Shown in pieces: positions 25,001-34,701 of a DNA stretch of 64,000 nt. The notes below the pieces were generated by a model. The model made no database searches. It saw only the letters and a program-made list of their open reading frames with translations, and was not told the origin of the DNA. Source of the DNA: Podarcis raffonei (Eukaryota > Chordata > Lepidosauria > Squamata > Lacertidae); contig NC_070614.1 of the NCBI RefSeq assembly GCF_027172205.1, positions 44,445,001 through 44,509,000 on the forward strand, in the 5' to 3' direction. A program made the translations under genes and the position numbers. The number at the start of each line of letters is the position of its first letter. Positions within the stretch are counted from its first letter, which is position 1.

Positions 25001-28000
25001 AATGCCTTGTTCCGAAATACTCCCCTTTCTTAAATTTACTTAAATTTACTCCCCTTTCTTAAATTTACATATTACTTAAATTTTATTATTGTTCTAAAGG
25101 GGCTAAATTCCAGAACTTGCCCATGGTTACGTGTGACACTGCAGGATTACATGGAAGCAGGAAAAAATACCTGCCAGGCTTCCACATTCTGAGGAGACAG
25201 CCTGCTATTGTACTCCATTGTCCTGTGGTTGACGCTAGCTGAGTACATGCTATGTAAAGCATGTGCTAGAGCGTAGACAGCATTATAGATACTGTAGCTG
25301 TGGCCGGTCATGCTCATTTCAAAATAAGGTGATGGAATGTTCTCGAGAGCCTCCTCTCCATCACACATTTCATCAATGCCTGGTGACACACTGCTGTTTG
25401 AAAGCATACAACTGAATGCCTGTTCCCAGAAATCTTTGATAAAACCATCTCCATCTTCCCAGGAAGGATTTACGGCCGAAAGAAATTCTTGGAAGTTCTG
25501 CAGCTCTTTAGAATGAATAGCAAAGGAGATAGCACCATGGAAAATTTGTATATCAGTGCGAAATTGTTTTTGAAATATGTTTAATGTGAAATCAATTTGG
25601 GCTGTCGTAATCCATACTTTTGCTGTAGAGACCTCTTTGTATTGAGGAAATATCATCTGAACCATCCTAGCTATCCTCAGAGCTACTCCTAACCACATAA
25701 TAGCTGCTCTTTCTCCATATATAACAACTGCATTGGCTTTGCTCTTCAGAAAAGGGGGTAATACAACCCTTGTTTCAGATGCCATATTAAGGATGCTGCC
25801 AGAGGAGTGCAGATTGTATTGAACTCTTTCAGCGTATGCTGAACATATCTGATTCTTGGAAAACATTAGCTCCATGGCCTTCAAGAATCGTTCTCCACTT
25901 TCATTATCTGGAGTGATGAGCCCAACCCATTTCCATCTGAAATGTAGCAATAACTGGACAATTCCTTGATACTGAAGGGCTTCATTGGGGACCATGCGAT
26001 AAAAAGAAGGGAGCTTGAGTTGATAATTCACTTCTGGTTCAAATGAACCATATGAAATCTGAAAAGGAAAAAAGGAAAAGCTGATTAATATTCTATGGAC
26101 TTTTAAATGAGTTTGTTGGAAGGGGGTTAATGTTACTGTTTTGTTTTGTTTTAACTATTTATTTTGTACTTTTATCCTGTATTTTTATGTTATGAACTGC
26201 CCTGAGATCCTTGAAGAGTGTTGTTGTTGTTGTTGTTGTTGTTATTATTATTATTATTATTATCCACACATACTCTGTCTTGGTATAACTTCCCATTAAC
26301 TTACATAAACTCTCATCATTACATGATTTTTATTATCTCTCCCCCCCAAAAAAACTTTTGAATACCCAAATTATATCTCATGCAGTCGTTTCCATTTTAT
26401 ACCAAATTCCTAATGGGAAGAGATTTATGGCAGGGATAAAAAGACATTGCCATGGCGCTCATGCTCAGATCCTACCTGTGGAATCTTGTAAAGACCTAAG
26501 ATGTCTGCCATGCATGAGGAGATATCAGAGCTCAATCCCCCAATGACTCCTATTGCATTTTCCTGAGTGTCACATTTGTAGTTGGGAACAAATTGATGTG
26601 ATTTGAAGAGCAGGTCCAGAGTACTACGGTAGGCCATTTTTGGATTGGAGTAACTGTCATAGATGTGGAATCCGAGAGTGACATTGGGTAAGATCTTGGG
26701 ATTCTCATTGACCTCATCAACGGCAAACACCAGGGCCAGGATGTGCTGGTAAAACTTTGTCACCACACTGCAAATCATTTGTCACTAGTACACAAAATCA
26801 TTTTAGCACAATATTCACCCACTCTAAATATGATAGTTTCAACTGCCTGACTATGAGGATAAGGCACAAACAAACAAATTAATAATTAGCTGGTGATTTT
26901 CTTATTGGAAAACGGAAAAATCTATTCTGGTTACTATTGCCTGAATCGTGTGTTTAGACTTTTGCTTCACATAATTATGTATATTAGGAATAAGAACTGT
27001 ATTCAAGCCAAATCAGATTGTTAATATCTCAGATAGATTGAACAGAGATTTCATTTTCAGTATTAATTATTAAGTGTCTTTGTAACCAATACTTCATGAC
27101 TAACTTGCATTCATTATTATTGTAACTCCTGATTGGAATAAAGAACATATATGAGATAAAGAACCTATGGTATTCAAAAACAGGCTATGGGGGAATGCTA
27201 GTATATATATATTTATGTGGGGCAGTAATAATTTATGGCAATCAGTAATTAAGAAAATATAAATGTCTAAGGAAGAGTTCAGAGTAAAAGCATGCTGTTT
27301 CTGTTGAAAATTCCAGACTATGTGAAGGATTTAGAAGAAAATTGAGAATAAAGTATTCAAAATTTGCAAATATAATACTTGGTGGATGATTGCTGATGCA
27401 GATTTTAATATTCAGAATAATTATGGTTCAATATTTTGATAACGTCTTTTCAGATGTAGAAAATTGTGCAAGTAGCACAAAGGATCTTTATAAATAACAA
27501 TTTTTGTCTGGCATCTAAAGGCAACAAGGTGTTAGGAGCAGGTGGGTCTTCATAGGGCAGGCATTCCAGAGATTTGGTGTTCCTACTTGAAAAGGTTTAT
27601 CTAAAAATATTGGAGGAAAAAATCCCAGAGAGTAAAAGCATGAAGTTGATCTGTTGAAAACAAATGAGTAAGCCATTGAAGAAGTCAGGGTGGCTGACGA
27701 AAAGGCTGTGAAACAACAACTACAAGAAGATAAATAATATTTGTTGATTTTTACATTTATTTGTATAATGAAGGCCTCTGCAAATACAATTTTGCAAAAC
27801 CTGGATGCACCCTAGACTGCCATTTTTAAAGCACACAAATTGGTCAAGACATATCTGAAGTGTGTGGTGCAGATATTTTGGGCATCTAATCATAGAATTT
27901 CCCCAAAGTGATTTGTTTGGTAGGTCTCCCACTTCCATTTCCTCTGTTTCTGTCACCCAGTCTTCTCTCTTTCCCTCATTTTTTCCTCTTTCCTCCATTC

Positions 28001-28524
28001 ACACTGAATTAGGCTGAGGTCAACATGTGATACACAATCTACTAGCAGCTAAGCAGCTATGCATTATAACCAGAACAATGAGCAATTGGATCAAAAAAAT
28101 GTCATGTTTTGAAATATCTGTCATAGTCTATGTTCACTTTTTGATAATTTCATATTCTTATTAACAATTGTGTCCTTCCTTCCATCCATTAAAAAACTCT
28201 TCTATTCTTTTTTAAAAAATACTTCACAGTCAATCTTATGAATATAAAAGAATCAGTAAGATAAAATTAAAGACCATTTACTTACAATGGAGTGTTAACA
28301 GAGGACTGAGCAGGGTGATGGTTGAACAAAAGTTGGGGGAAAATGTAATGAATATGGGATGCCATTCCACCAATGATGAGATCACCTCGCTCATGCCATT
28401 CATGTGGAATATATACAGCATTATTTCTCAAGCAAGTCACATTTTGAACTTTGCACACCATATCTGAAAGCAGCAGCAGCAGAAGAAGAAGCACCATTCT
28501 GAGAGCACAACTCCCCCTGAACAT
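19913..28524 (-). CDS. V2R-C: intact type 2 vomeronasal receptor, 888 aa
   Basis: Exons on the minus strand are 28286-28524, 26476-26767, 25171-26058, 24284-24511, 22157-22283 and 19913-20805, with GT-AG junctions and consistent phases. Residues 1-30 are a signal peptide with an eight-leucine run; a second Met at codon 10 could be the real start. Residues about 35-550 form the Venus-flytrap domain ([75 protein letters not shown]). About 550-615 is the cysteine-rich region ([27 protein letters not shown]). The seven helices follow, with [19 protein letters not shown] and the ending [14 protein letters not shown]. No stop or frameshift was seen. The likely role is a plasma-membrane chemosignal receptor in basal vomeronasal neurons. 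Three LINEs, a MITE and an inverted V2R scrap lie in its introns. Confidence 0.9.
21355..21826 (-). mobile_element. L2/CR1-type LINE 3' end with (AAT)n tail
   Basis: This is minus-strand coding text from the end of a LINE reverse transcriptase ([38 protein letters not shown]), then a 3' UTR and an AT-rich trinucleotide tail at 21360-21417. It belongs to the same family as 80-486 and lies in intron 5 of V2R-C. Confidence 0.75.
22044..22074. repeat. (CA)n microsatellite
   Basis: About 15 AC units lie in intron 5 of V2R-C, about 80 bp from the exon 5 donor. Confidence 0.95.
22312..22470 (+). repeat. Interspersed repeat, 'gatcagaccagaggccca' family, second copy
   Basis: It starts agaacataagagccctacag and continues atcagaccagaggcccagca. 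It is the same family as 972-1115 and sits at the equivalent intron position. The downstream 0.5 kb may be its continuation, but I cannot bound it. The remaining parts of intron 4 of V2R-C hold decayed LINE tails (about 23.4-23.64 and 23.89-24.0 kb) around a MITE. Confidence 0.5.
23643..23884. mobile_element. MITE-like element, copy 2
   Basis: The ends are cagtggtacctcgggttaag and a right end reading tgacgtaccactg, with repeats of cttaacctgaa inside. The copy is about 242 bp long. It splits an older LINE-derived stretch in intron 4 of V2R-C, so it is the younger insertion. The right end is followed by TA, but the left flank reads tt, so the target duplication is not clean. Confidence 0.75.
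24698..24972 (+). mobile_element. L2/CR1-type LINE 3' end with (ATG)n(ATT)n tail
   Basis: The last ORF codons and 3' UTR read on the plus strand (ttgttggaagctgcccagag, then cagccagatgggtggggt) and end in a trinucleotide tail at 24929-24970. It lies in intron 3 of V2R-C, about 200 bp from exon 3. Confidence 0.8.
26140..26262 (+). mobile_element. CR1/L2-like LINE tail with (GTT)n(ATT)n
   Basis: A short 3' UTR (atgaactgccctgagatcct) is followed by (gtt)n and (att)n up to 26262, in intron 2 of V2R-C. No coding part remains. Confidence 0.55.
27105..27497 (+). pseudogene. V2R fragment (intron 5 end and exon 6 start) inside intron 1 of V2R-C, opposite strand
   Basis: The plus-strand sequence matches the end of intron 5 of V2R-E and V2R-F (gagataaagaacctatggta, tctgttgaaaattccaga, gttcaatattttgataac). 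It continues through the acceptor cttttcag into 44 nt of exon 6 (27454-27497), which encodes [14 protein letters not shown] before a stop. Similarity to exon 6 ends there. One cysteine of the CASC motif is changed to Ser. It is closer to E than to F because it retains a stretch that F has lost. It is a duplicated scrap with no coding role. Confidence 0.8.
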
Positions 28525-28764
28525 GGACTCTCTTGAATCTTTCAGTCTGCAACATTCATGTTAGCATTAATACTCTCATCAGCCTGATTTAAACAAGATG
28601 CCTTGGGTGGCCACAAACTCTGCTAGTGCAATACTCAAAGGGAGGTGAATACACCTTACCATAAACCTCAGCAGCATTATGGAAGTAAGGCTTACAATGG
28701 CATGGCTTGAACGCCAATTAAAAAACAGCAACCTGATTTTCTATACAAAGAAAGAGGAAAATTG

Positions 28765-28962
28765 ATCAAAATGACAAAGCCCCACCTCTCTCTTATACCT
28801 AATCTTAGCAGTCTATGGATTGCTGAAGTGCTTATAATCATTTCATACTCAGGTGTTGAATTTTGTTTTCCTATCTGCCTTCTTGCAAATCACTGGAGAT
28901 TAGGCCATACCGATCGAGTATAGTGATTTAGATAATTGCAGGGAAGACATTCACTTCTGTGA
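28765..28962 (-). promoter_or_regulatory. Upstream blocks shared by V2R genes (C copy)
   Basis: The proximal block contains aaaatgacaaagccccacct, with a TATA-like string gtataaga read on the minus strand, about 250 bp from the start codon. The distal block (tatagtgatttagataattg) lies about 400 bp upstream. Both are shared with B, E, F and G. Function is inferred from conservation among diverged paralogues. Confidence 0.45.
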
Positions 28963-29124
28963 TGGAGTAGGAACAGGTCTCAAACCTCCCCTGTCAAAGT
29001 GGGAAATTGACAGCTGCAAAATTATTGAATGCTGGTTATCTGATTTGAAATTCTTCTGCAAAAATCTTGCTGGTGAACAAACAAAGCTCACTCTGTGAAA
29101 GAACCTCGATATTTATTTTTTAAA

Positions 29125-29290
29125 GAATGAAATGTTGTTGTTGTTGTTGTTGTTGTTGTCTATTACCTGTGCTTCACCCTAAGGTCCCAGGGCAGGTTAC
29201 AACAAATAAAACACAACATTAATATTAAAACACAATATTAAAGAAAATTTAAAACAGTTCAAAACAACAGAAAGCTTTTTTCTTTTCTTT
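29125..29290 (-). mobile_element. CR1-like LINE tail with (GTT)n
   Basis: (gtt)n at 29133-29158 is followed by ctaaggtcccagggcaggtt and an A-rich stretch. Read on the minus strand this is a 3' UTR ending in a trinucleotide tail. The family is uncertain. Confidence 0.5.
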
Positions 29291-29342
29291 TTTTTGGCTA
29301 GTCTAATAGGCAACCATTGAAAGTGTCACACCATCTGACCTA

Positions 29343-29687
29343 TGTAATATTAACTACTCCTGTTTTTCTCTGGATCTTTAGAACAGTGATAGAAAAGATC
29401 CAAACAATGTCAACACACAGGAAGTCTAGGAAATAAAACTCTAATAACATGCTTATATAGAGCTCCAGAACAATGTAACTGTTGCCATTTTCTAAAACTA
29501 TCCAATCACTGAACGTCACTTTCGAACCTTCATTTGCATACAAACTATCCAATCACTGAACGTCACTTTCGATCCTTCATTTGCATACAAACTATCCAAT
29601 CACTGAACATCACTTTCAATCCTTCATTTGCATAACTATCTACAATATCCTCCTGCTGGCCCAGGGTGAGAACTTCACTACATAACA
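29343..29687 (-). mobile_element. Probable solo LTR of an endogenous retrovirus-like element
   Basis: On the minus strand it runs from TGTTATGTAG to TAATATTACA (345 bp). U3 contains three direct copies of a 47 bp unit (29495-29633), each with a CCAAT-type motif and an ATTTGCAT octamer. A TATA-like ctatataagc follows. No internal genes are present. The flanks do not show a clear target duplication, so the LTR call is an inference from architecture. It abuts the broken V2R-D exon. The similarity of the three units suggests a moderate age. Confidence 0.5.
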
Positions 29688-30461
29688 GTAGCCATGAATG
29701 CCAAAACCACAGAGATAGTTTTGGCCATGATGCATTTTTTCATCTCCGCCAAGCTAAGCAGTTGGCTCCTTACCTCTCTCGCCCTGACCTAGCCACTGTG
29801 ATCCACACAACGGTCACCTCCAGGCTTGATTACTGTAACTCACTCTACATGGGGCTGCCCTTGAGACTGACCCAGAAACTCCAGCGGGTGCAGAATGCCG
29901 CGGCGAGACTCCTTACGAGGTCCTTGCCATAGGATCACATTCACCCGGTGCTATACCAGCTGCACTGGCTCCCGGTGGAGTACAGGATCAGGTTTAAGGT
30001 GCTGGTTTTAACCTTAAAGCCCGATATGGCCTAGGACCCTCATACCTACGGGACCGCCTCTCCTGGTAAGTCCCACGGAGGACCATATGGTCTTCAAATA
30101 AAAATATCTTGGAGATCCTGGGCCACAGGGAAGTTAGGCTGGCCTCAACCAGAGCCAGGACTTTTTCGGCCGTGGCCCTGATCTGTCACAAGAGACTAGG
30201 GCCCTGCGGGACTTGATATCTTTCTGCAGGGCCTGCAAGACATAGCTGTTCCACCAGGCCTTTGGCCAAGGCACAGTCTGACCCCCTCTCTCCTTCTATA
30301 ATCCTCACAGAACACTAACCTAATGATTGCCATTAATTTGATTCTGAATTGATTTTAGAAAATATTTCAATTAACTGATTGTGATTCTATGTAAACTGTG
30401 CTATTTTTACTGTTGTTAGCTACTCTGAGCCTGGCTTTGGCTGGGGAGGGTGGGATATAAA

Positions 30462-30515
<54 letters not shown>

Positions 30516-30849
30516 GGCTACAGAGAATATGGTGCCAGAACTTGTTTGTCGGAGAAGGCAAGTTGCCTCATTAGGCATTCCGATGAACAACAAAGAGCAG
30601 AGGAAACACAAGAGGAGGGAGTTGAGGAGAATGTAGGTGAGGCTTCTGTTGTTGGCTTTGACTATGGCAGTGTTCTGGTGCTTAAAGAAGATGCCCAACA
30701 CCAGAGCTGTGACCAGAGCCTGTAGAAATGCAGGAAAAAATGAAATGATGGCCAAAGTGTCATCAAAAGCTAGGAAAACTGGTATCTTTGAACACAGTGA
30801 TCATAGCCCTTGTTTGGATGGTTATCTTCTGGACAGCTCATACAAATTT
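29688..30849 (-). pseudogene. V2R-D: relic of a V2R exon 6
   Basis: Exon 6 sequence is present at 30516-30849 and 29688-29734. It encodes [51 protein letters not shown] and then [14 protein letters not shown]. One base is lost shortly after the DHC codons, which shifts the frame. A LINE (29735-30515) separates the two pieces. The exon ends abruptly at the LTR at 29687, and no later helices were found. Intron 5 text continues at higher coordinates (about 30.9-31.2 kb). No exons 1-5 were found for this locus. It is closest in wording to V2R-C. Confidence 0.85.
29735..30515 (+). mobile_element. L2-type LINE 3' end within V2R-D
   Basis: Plus-strand reverse-transcriptase C-terminal text (HLRQAKQLAPYLSRPDLA, TSRLDYCNSLYMGLPLRL, KLQRVQNAAARLLT) is followed by a 3' UTR (gcctggctttggctggggag) and (ATT)n at 30464-30514. 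Several frame breaks are present. It is the same family as 40925-41419. Confidence 0.85.
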
Positions 30850-31196
30850 CTGGAAAAATATACGCTGTATGATCATTTAAAAAACAATATCCAGTGATCT
30901 ATGTCCACCCAGCTCCACCGACAGCCCAGGAAGATGATATATTAAAATTGTGCCCTTTAAAGTTGCATCTTGAAAGCAAAGCTGTGAAAATTACTGCATA
31001 TCTGTGTAATAAAGAATATCCCTGCTTACCCATCATATTGCAACAGGCCTCAGAACTATTTTGTGCTCAGTCTATGTGAAGTGGGTGAAAAGAAGGACCA
31101 ACGGAGGGTTATGCAAGACAGGAGGGTGATGGATGGAGTGGCTAATCAGCACAATCTCTTTCTAGCTATTTTTTTCCATTGCTAGCTCATTGATTT

Positions 31197-31258
31197 ATGA
31201 CAGCAAAAACTGAAGCTAGCTTTGGTTCTCAATTAATATTAGTAGGGGGGCAAAGTTT
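31197..31258 (+). repeat. Junction sequence X, copy 1 (outer end of left palindrome arm)
   Basis: About 62 bp from ttatgacagcaaaaactgaa to gtaggggggcaaagtt is essentially identical to 41462-41523 in the palindrome spacer, in the same orientation. It lies next to the outer end of the V2R-E arm. Confidence 0.8.
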
Positions 31259-31943
31259 TCCAGCCATCAAACCAGCCCACACTAGGTCCTGGATAGGAAG
31301 GTACTGAGCTAACAATGAAAAAAATAGCTAGAAAGAGATATTCCTAAGAGTATTTTTAGAGTTGAACCCACCCCATCCTTTCCACTTGCCTAATTTGCTA
31401 CAACTGGGGGCTGTTACACTCTTCCACCTACGTAAGATGTATTGGACATTGTTTGCTATCATACTAACTGCTTACTGGAAACAATTCTGGACAGAGTTCT
31501 AATGTTATTAGGAGGTAGGGACACTGGATAATATTGTCTTATCACTTTAGAAACAACACATCTGATCTGAGGCAATCTGACATGGTTAAGAAGCTCCCTG
31601 TCACCAGTCTTTCACTCAGATAAGAAATGTAATTAGGGTGTACTAGTTCACCCTATGTGTAGATGATTTTGAAGCTCTCCAGAATTTTTCCATTGCCTAG
31701 ACTGATCTGCTACAAATGTCTTATGAAAGTGATGTTGGATCTTATCCACAGTTTCATTCCTTCACACAGTCCCAATTCATATAAAAGACACATGTTCCTA
31801 TATGGAATAACAAGGACATAAATGATATGATGAATCCTTCTATTATTTATATTTTTTCAACTTCCTGACTAGGAAAGGTGCAATGAGACTGTTAATTGTC
31901 AGCAAGGCCATGTAGCCTAAGACCCAACAAAAACTTCTATCAT

Positions 31944-34664
31944 TTATATCTTTCTCCGTATCAATTGCTCTCTGTTGTTTAACTCAGGCCTCATCACAAT
32001 AATGTAGCATTTAGGGGAAAAGATGCAACCCAGCAGCCCAGCACTGGAAGCCAAGATGGAGAAGATCTCCACAGCCACCATGTATTTTCCTCTGGTGCTC
32101 AGGTACGTTGGAATGAAGGAGAGCCAGACACTGCAGAAGACCAGCATGCTGAAGGTGATGAACTTGGCTTCATTGAAACTGTCAGGCAACTTCCTGGCTA
32201 AGAAGGCCACAGTGAAGCTGACAATGGCCAGGAAACCCATATAGCCCAAGACACAGTAAAACATGAGGACTGACCCTTCATTACATAGAAATATAATTCC
32301 TTCCCTCATTGAGTGCATGTCCAAATCTGGGAATGGAGGAGAGATTGTCAGCCAGAGTGCACATATCACTACTTGAGTTTTAGAGCAGGAAAGGACTATG
32401 GAGTAAGCCAATCTTTTCCCCACCCATTTCCTGATACTGGATCCTGGCTTAGTAGCCATGAATGCCAAAACTACTGATATAGTTTTGGCCAAGATGCTAG
32501 AGAGGGCCACAGAGAAGATGATGCCAAAAGCGGTTTGTCGGAGGAGGCAGGTCACCTTATTAGGTTTTCCAATGAACAACAAAGAACAGAGGAAACACAA
32601 GAGGAGGGAGATGAGGAGAATGTAGGTGAGGCTTCTGTTGTTGGCTTTGACTATGGCCGTATTCCTGTGCTTAATGAAGATGACCAGCACCAGAGCTGTG
32701 ACCAGAGACAATAAAAGTGCAGTGGAAGTTGAAACAATGGTCAGCACTTCATCAAAAGCTAAGAAGTTTGGTATCTTAGGAATGCATAGATCCTGGCCTT
32801 TGTTTGGATATAGATCCTTTGCACAACTTGCACAATTTTCTACATCTGAAAAGAAGTTAACAAAATATTGAACCAGAATAGTTCCGAATATTAAAATCTG
32901 TATCAGCAGCAGTCCCCCAAACATTATAGCTCATCATGCAAATTTTGATACCTTTCTGACCAAGATTCGTACAAATCCTACACATAATCTGGAATTTTCA
33001 ACAGAAGCAGCATGTTTGTCCTAAATGTACAAGCATTCCCTCATAGCCTGATTTTAAATACCATAGGTTCTTTATTCCATATATTAATCAGCAATTACAG
33101 TTTGTATAATGAGTGCCATCCCACCAAATCATACTCAAAGCAATCCCACTGAAATAAATAGACTTAAGCAACTTGTCAACCAATTAGAGGTTTTCCATTA
33201 TGAAGTGGTTTATAAATTTTATGAAATAAATACATAAATTGATTTCAGTGGGTCGATTCTGAGTATTACTATTGCCCAATAAGTTTTAATACTAGAAAAT
33301 CCTGATCCCTTATTTTTTAATCCTAAATAATACCGGCATTTTTACCAGTGCTCTTGTTAAAGCCATAAAATCTTTATGCGAATGTTCGTAGTGATTTTTA
33401 TATAATTACAGTGGTACCTCGGGTTACGATTCTTCTCTCACATGCTTGGTCTGCATGATTTCAAAATAACAATTCATTATCCTCCAAGTTCTCCAGCCAT
33501 CAAACCAGGCCACACTAGGTCCTGGATAGGAAGGTACTGAGCTAACAATGAAAAAATAGCTAGAAATAGATATTCCTAAGAATATTTTTAGAGTTGAACC
33601 CACCCCATCCTTTCCCCACTTCACTAATTTGTTACAACTGGGGGCCTAAATGAACACTGAGAACAATGTACAACAACATAATTTTAAAAAATGTGCCAAG
33701 TTAATTATAACAAACTTGCAAAACAGTCTCTCATATTTTACTTCAGTAACTTGGGCAATCTGGTCTACCATGAAATAGCATGTCCTACCCTTCTCGTTTG
33801 AGACCATCCCATCTGGACATGGAGCACAATCATAGCAGCAAAATTTCTCTCCTTCTCTCTTTTTCTTCCCATAACCAGGTTGGCAGATGCCATTACATTC
33901 TGAAAGGGGTGGCACCTATCCAAAGATATTGGAAATTTAACATTGAATAAAGTTAAGGGAAGAGTTTAGTATTAAATAGTTTGTAGAATTCTTCTTCCAT
34001 CTGATATATATCATGCTTTAAGCAATAGTACACAGGGGGCACATTCCTTCTGTATTCAAACTCAGAAAGATTCAAAGTTCTATACTCAGTCGTATAAATG
34101 GATTAAAACTAGATTTGCATTTCATTGAATGTTACAAACTGAAGGCTTGACTCATAAATCTCACATAAAGTAATGACAGGAAACATCTATTTTCTGTAAT
34201 ACATGTTAGGCCCTGTTAACATTTTGTTGTCATTCCTTATTTCTTTATACCTTTTTATACTGCTCTGTCAGGCAATGTCCTCTCTTGGGGGCTTAAAAAC
34301 ATACACCATATGCAAATACAATCTCAATAAACCAATATTATATAAAACACAACCTACAACCTTTAAATCAGCTTATATCAGCAGCTAGGTGGAACGGAAG
34401 CATTTTCATCCTATTTCTGAAGGACAACAGTGACAAAGCCAAATGAACATCTCAAGGGAAGTATTTCCATAGACCAGGGGCCACCACAAAATATGTCCTG
34501 TCCCTAGCAGCTGTGTATTTACCGAACTCATTTAAAGAGTAGCCTAAAAAGCAGAACTACCAATAATGATCTTAAGGAGTTGGGCGTGCTCACGTGCGTA
34601 AAGAGCGTTCTTCAAATGATACCTTGCCACCAATGAAATATTCACTTTTCATATAAAAGCAATG

Positions 34665-34701
<37 letters not shown>

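Noticed and set aside
29495-29633. CRISPR-like array of three repeats
   Set aside because: The units are contiguous with no spacers, lie in a vertebrate genome and fit LTR enhancer repeats.
30450-30755. Frame with a poly-Asn or poly-Ile run
   Set aside because: It is translation of the LINE (ATT)n tail joined to V2R-D relic sequence.
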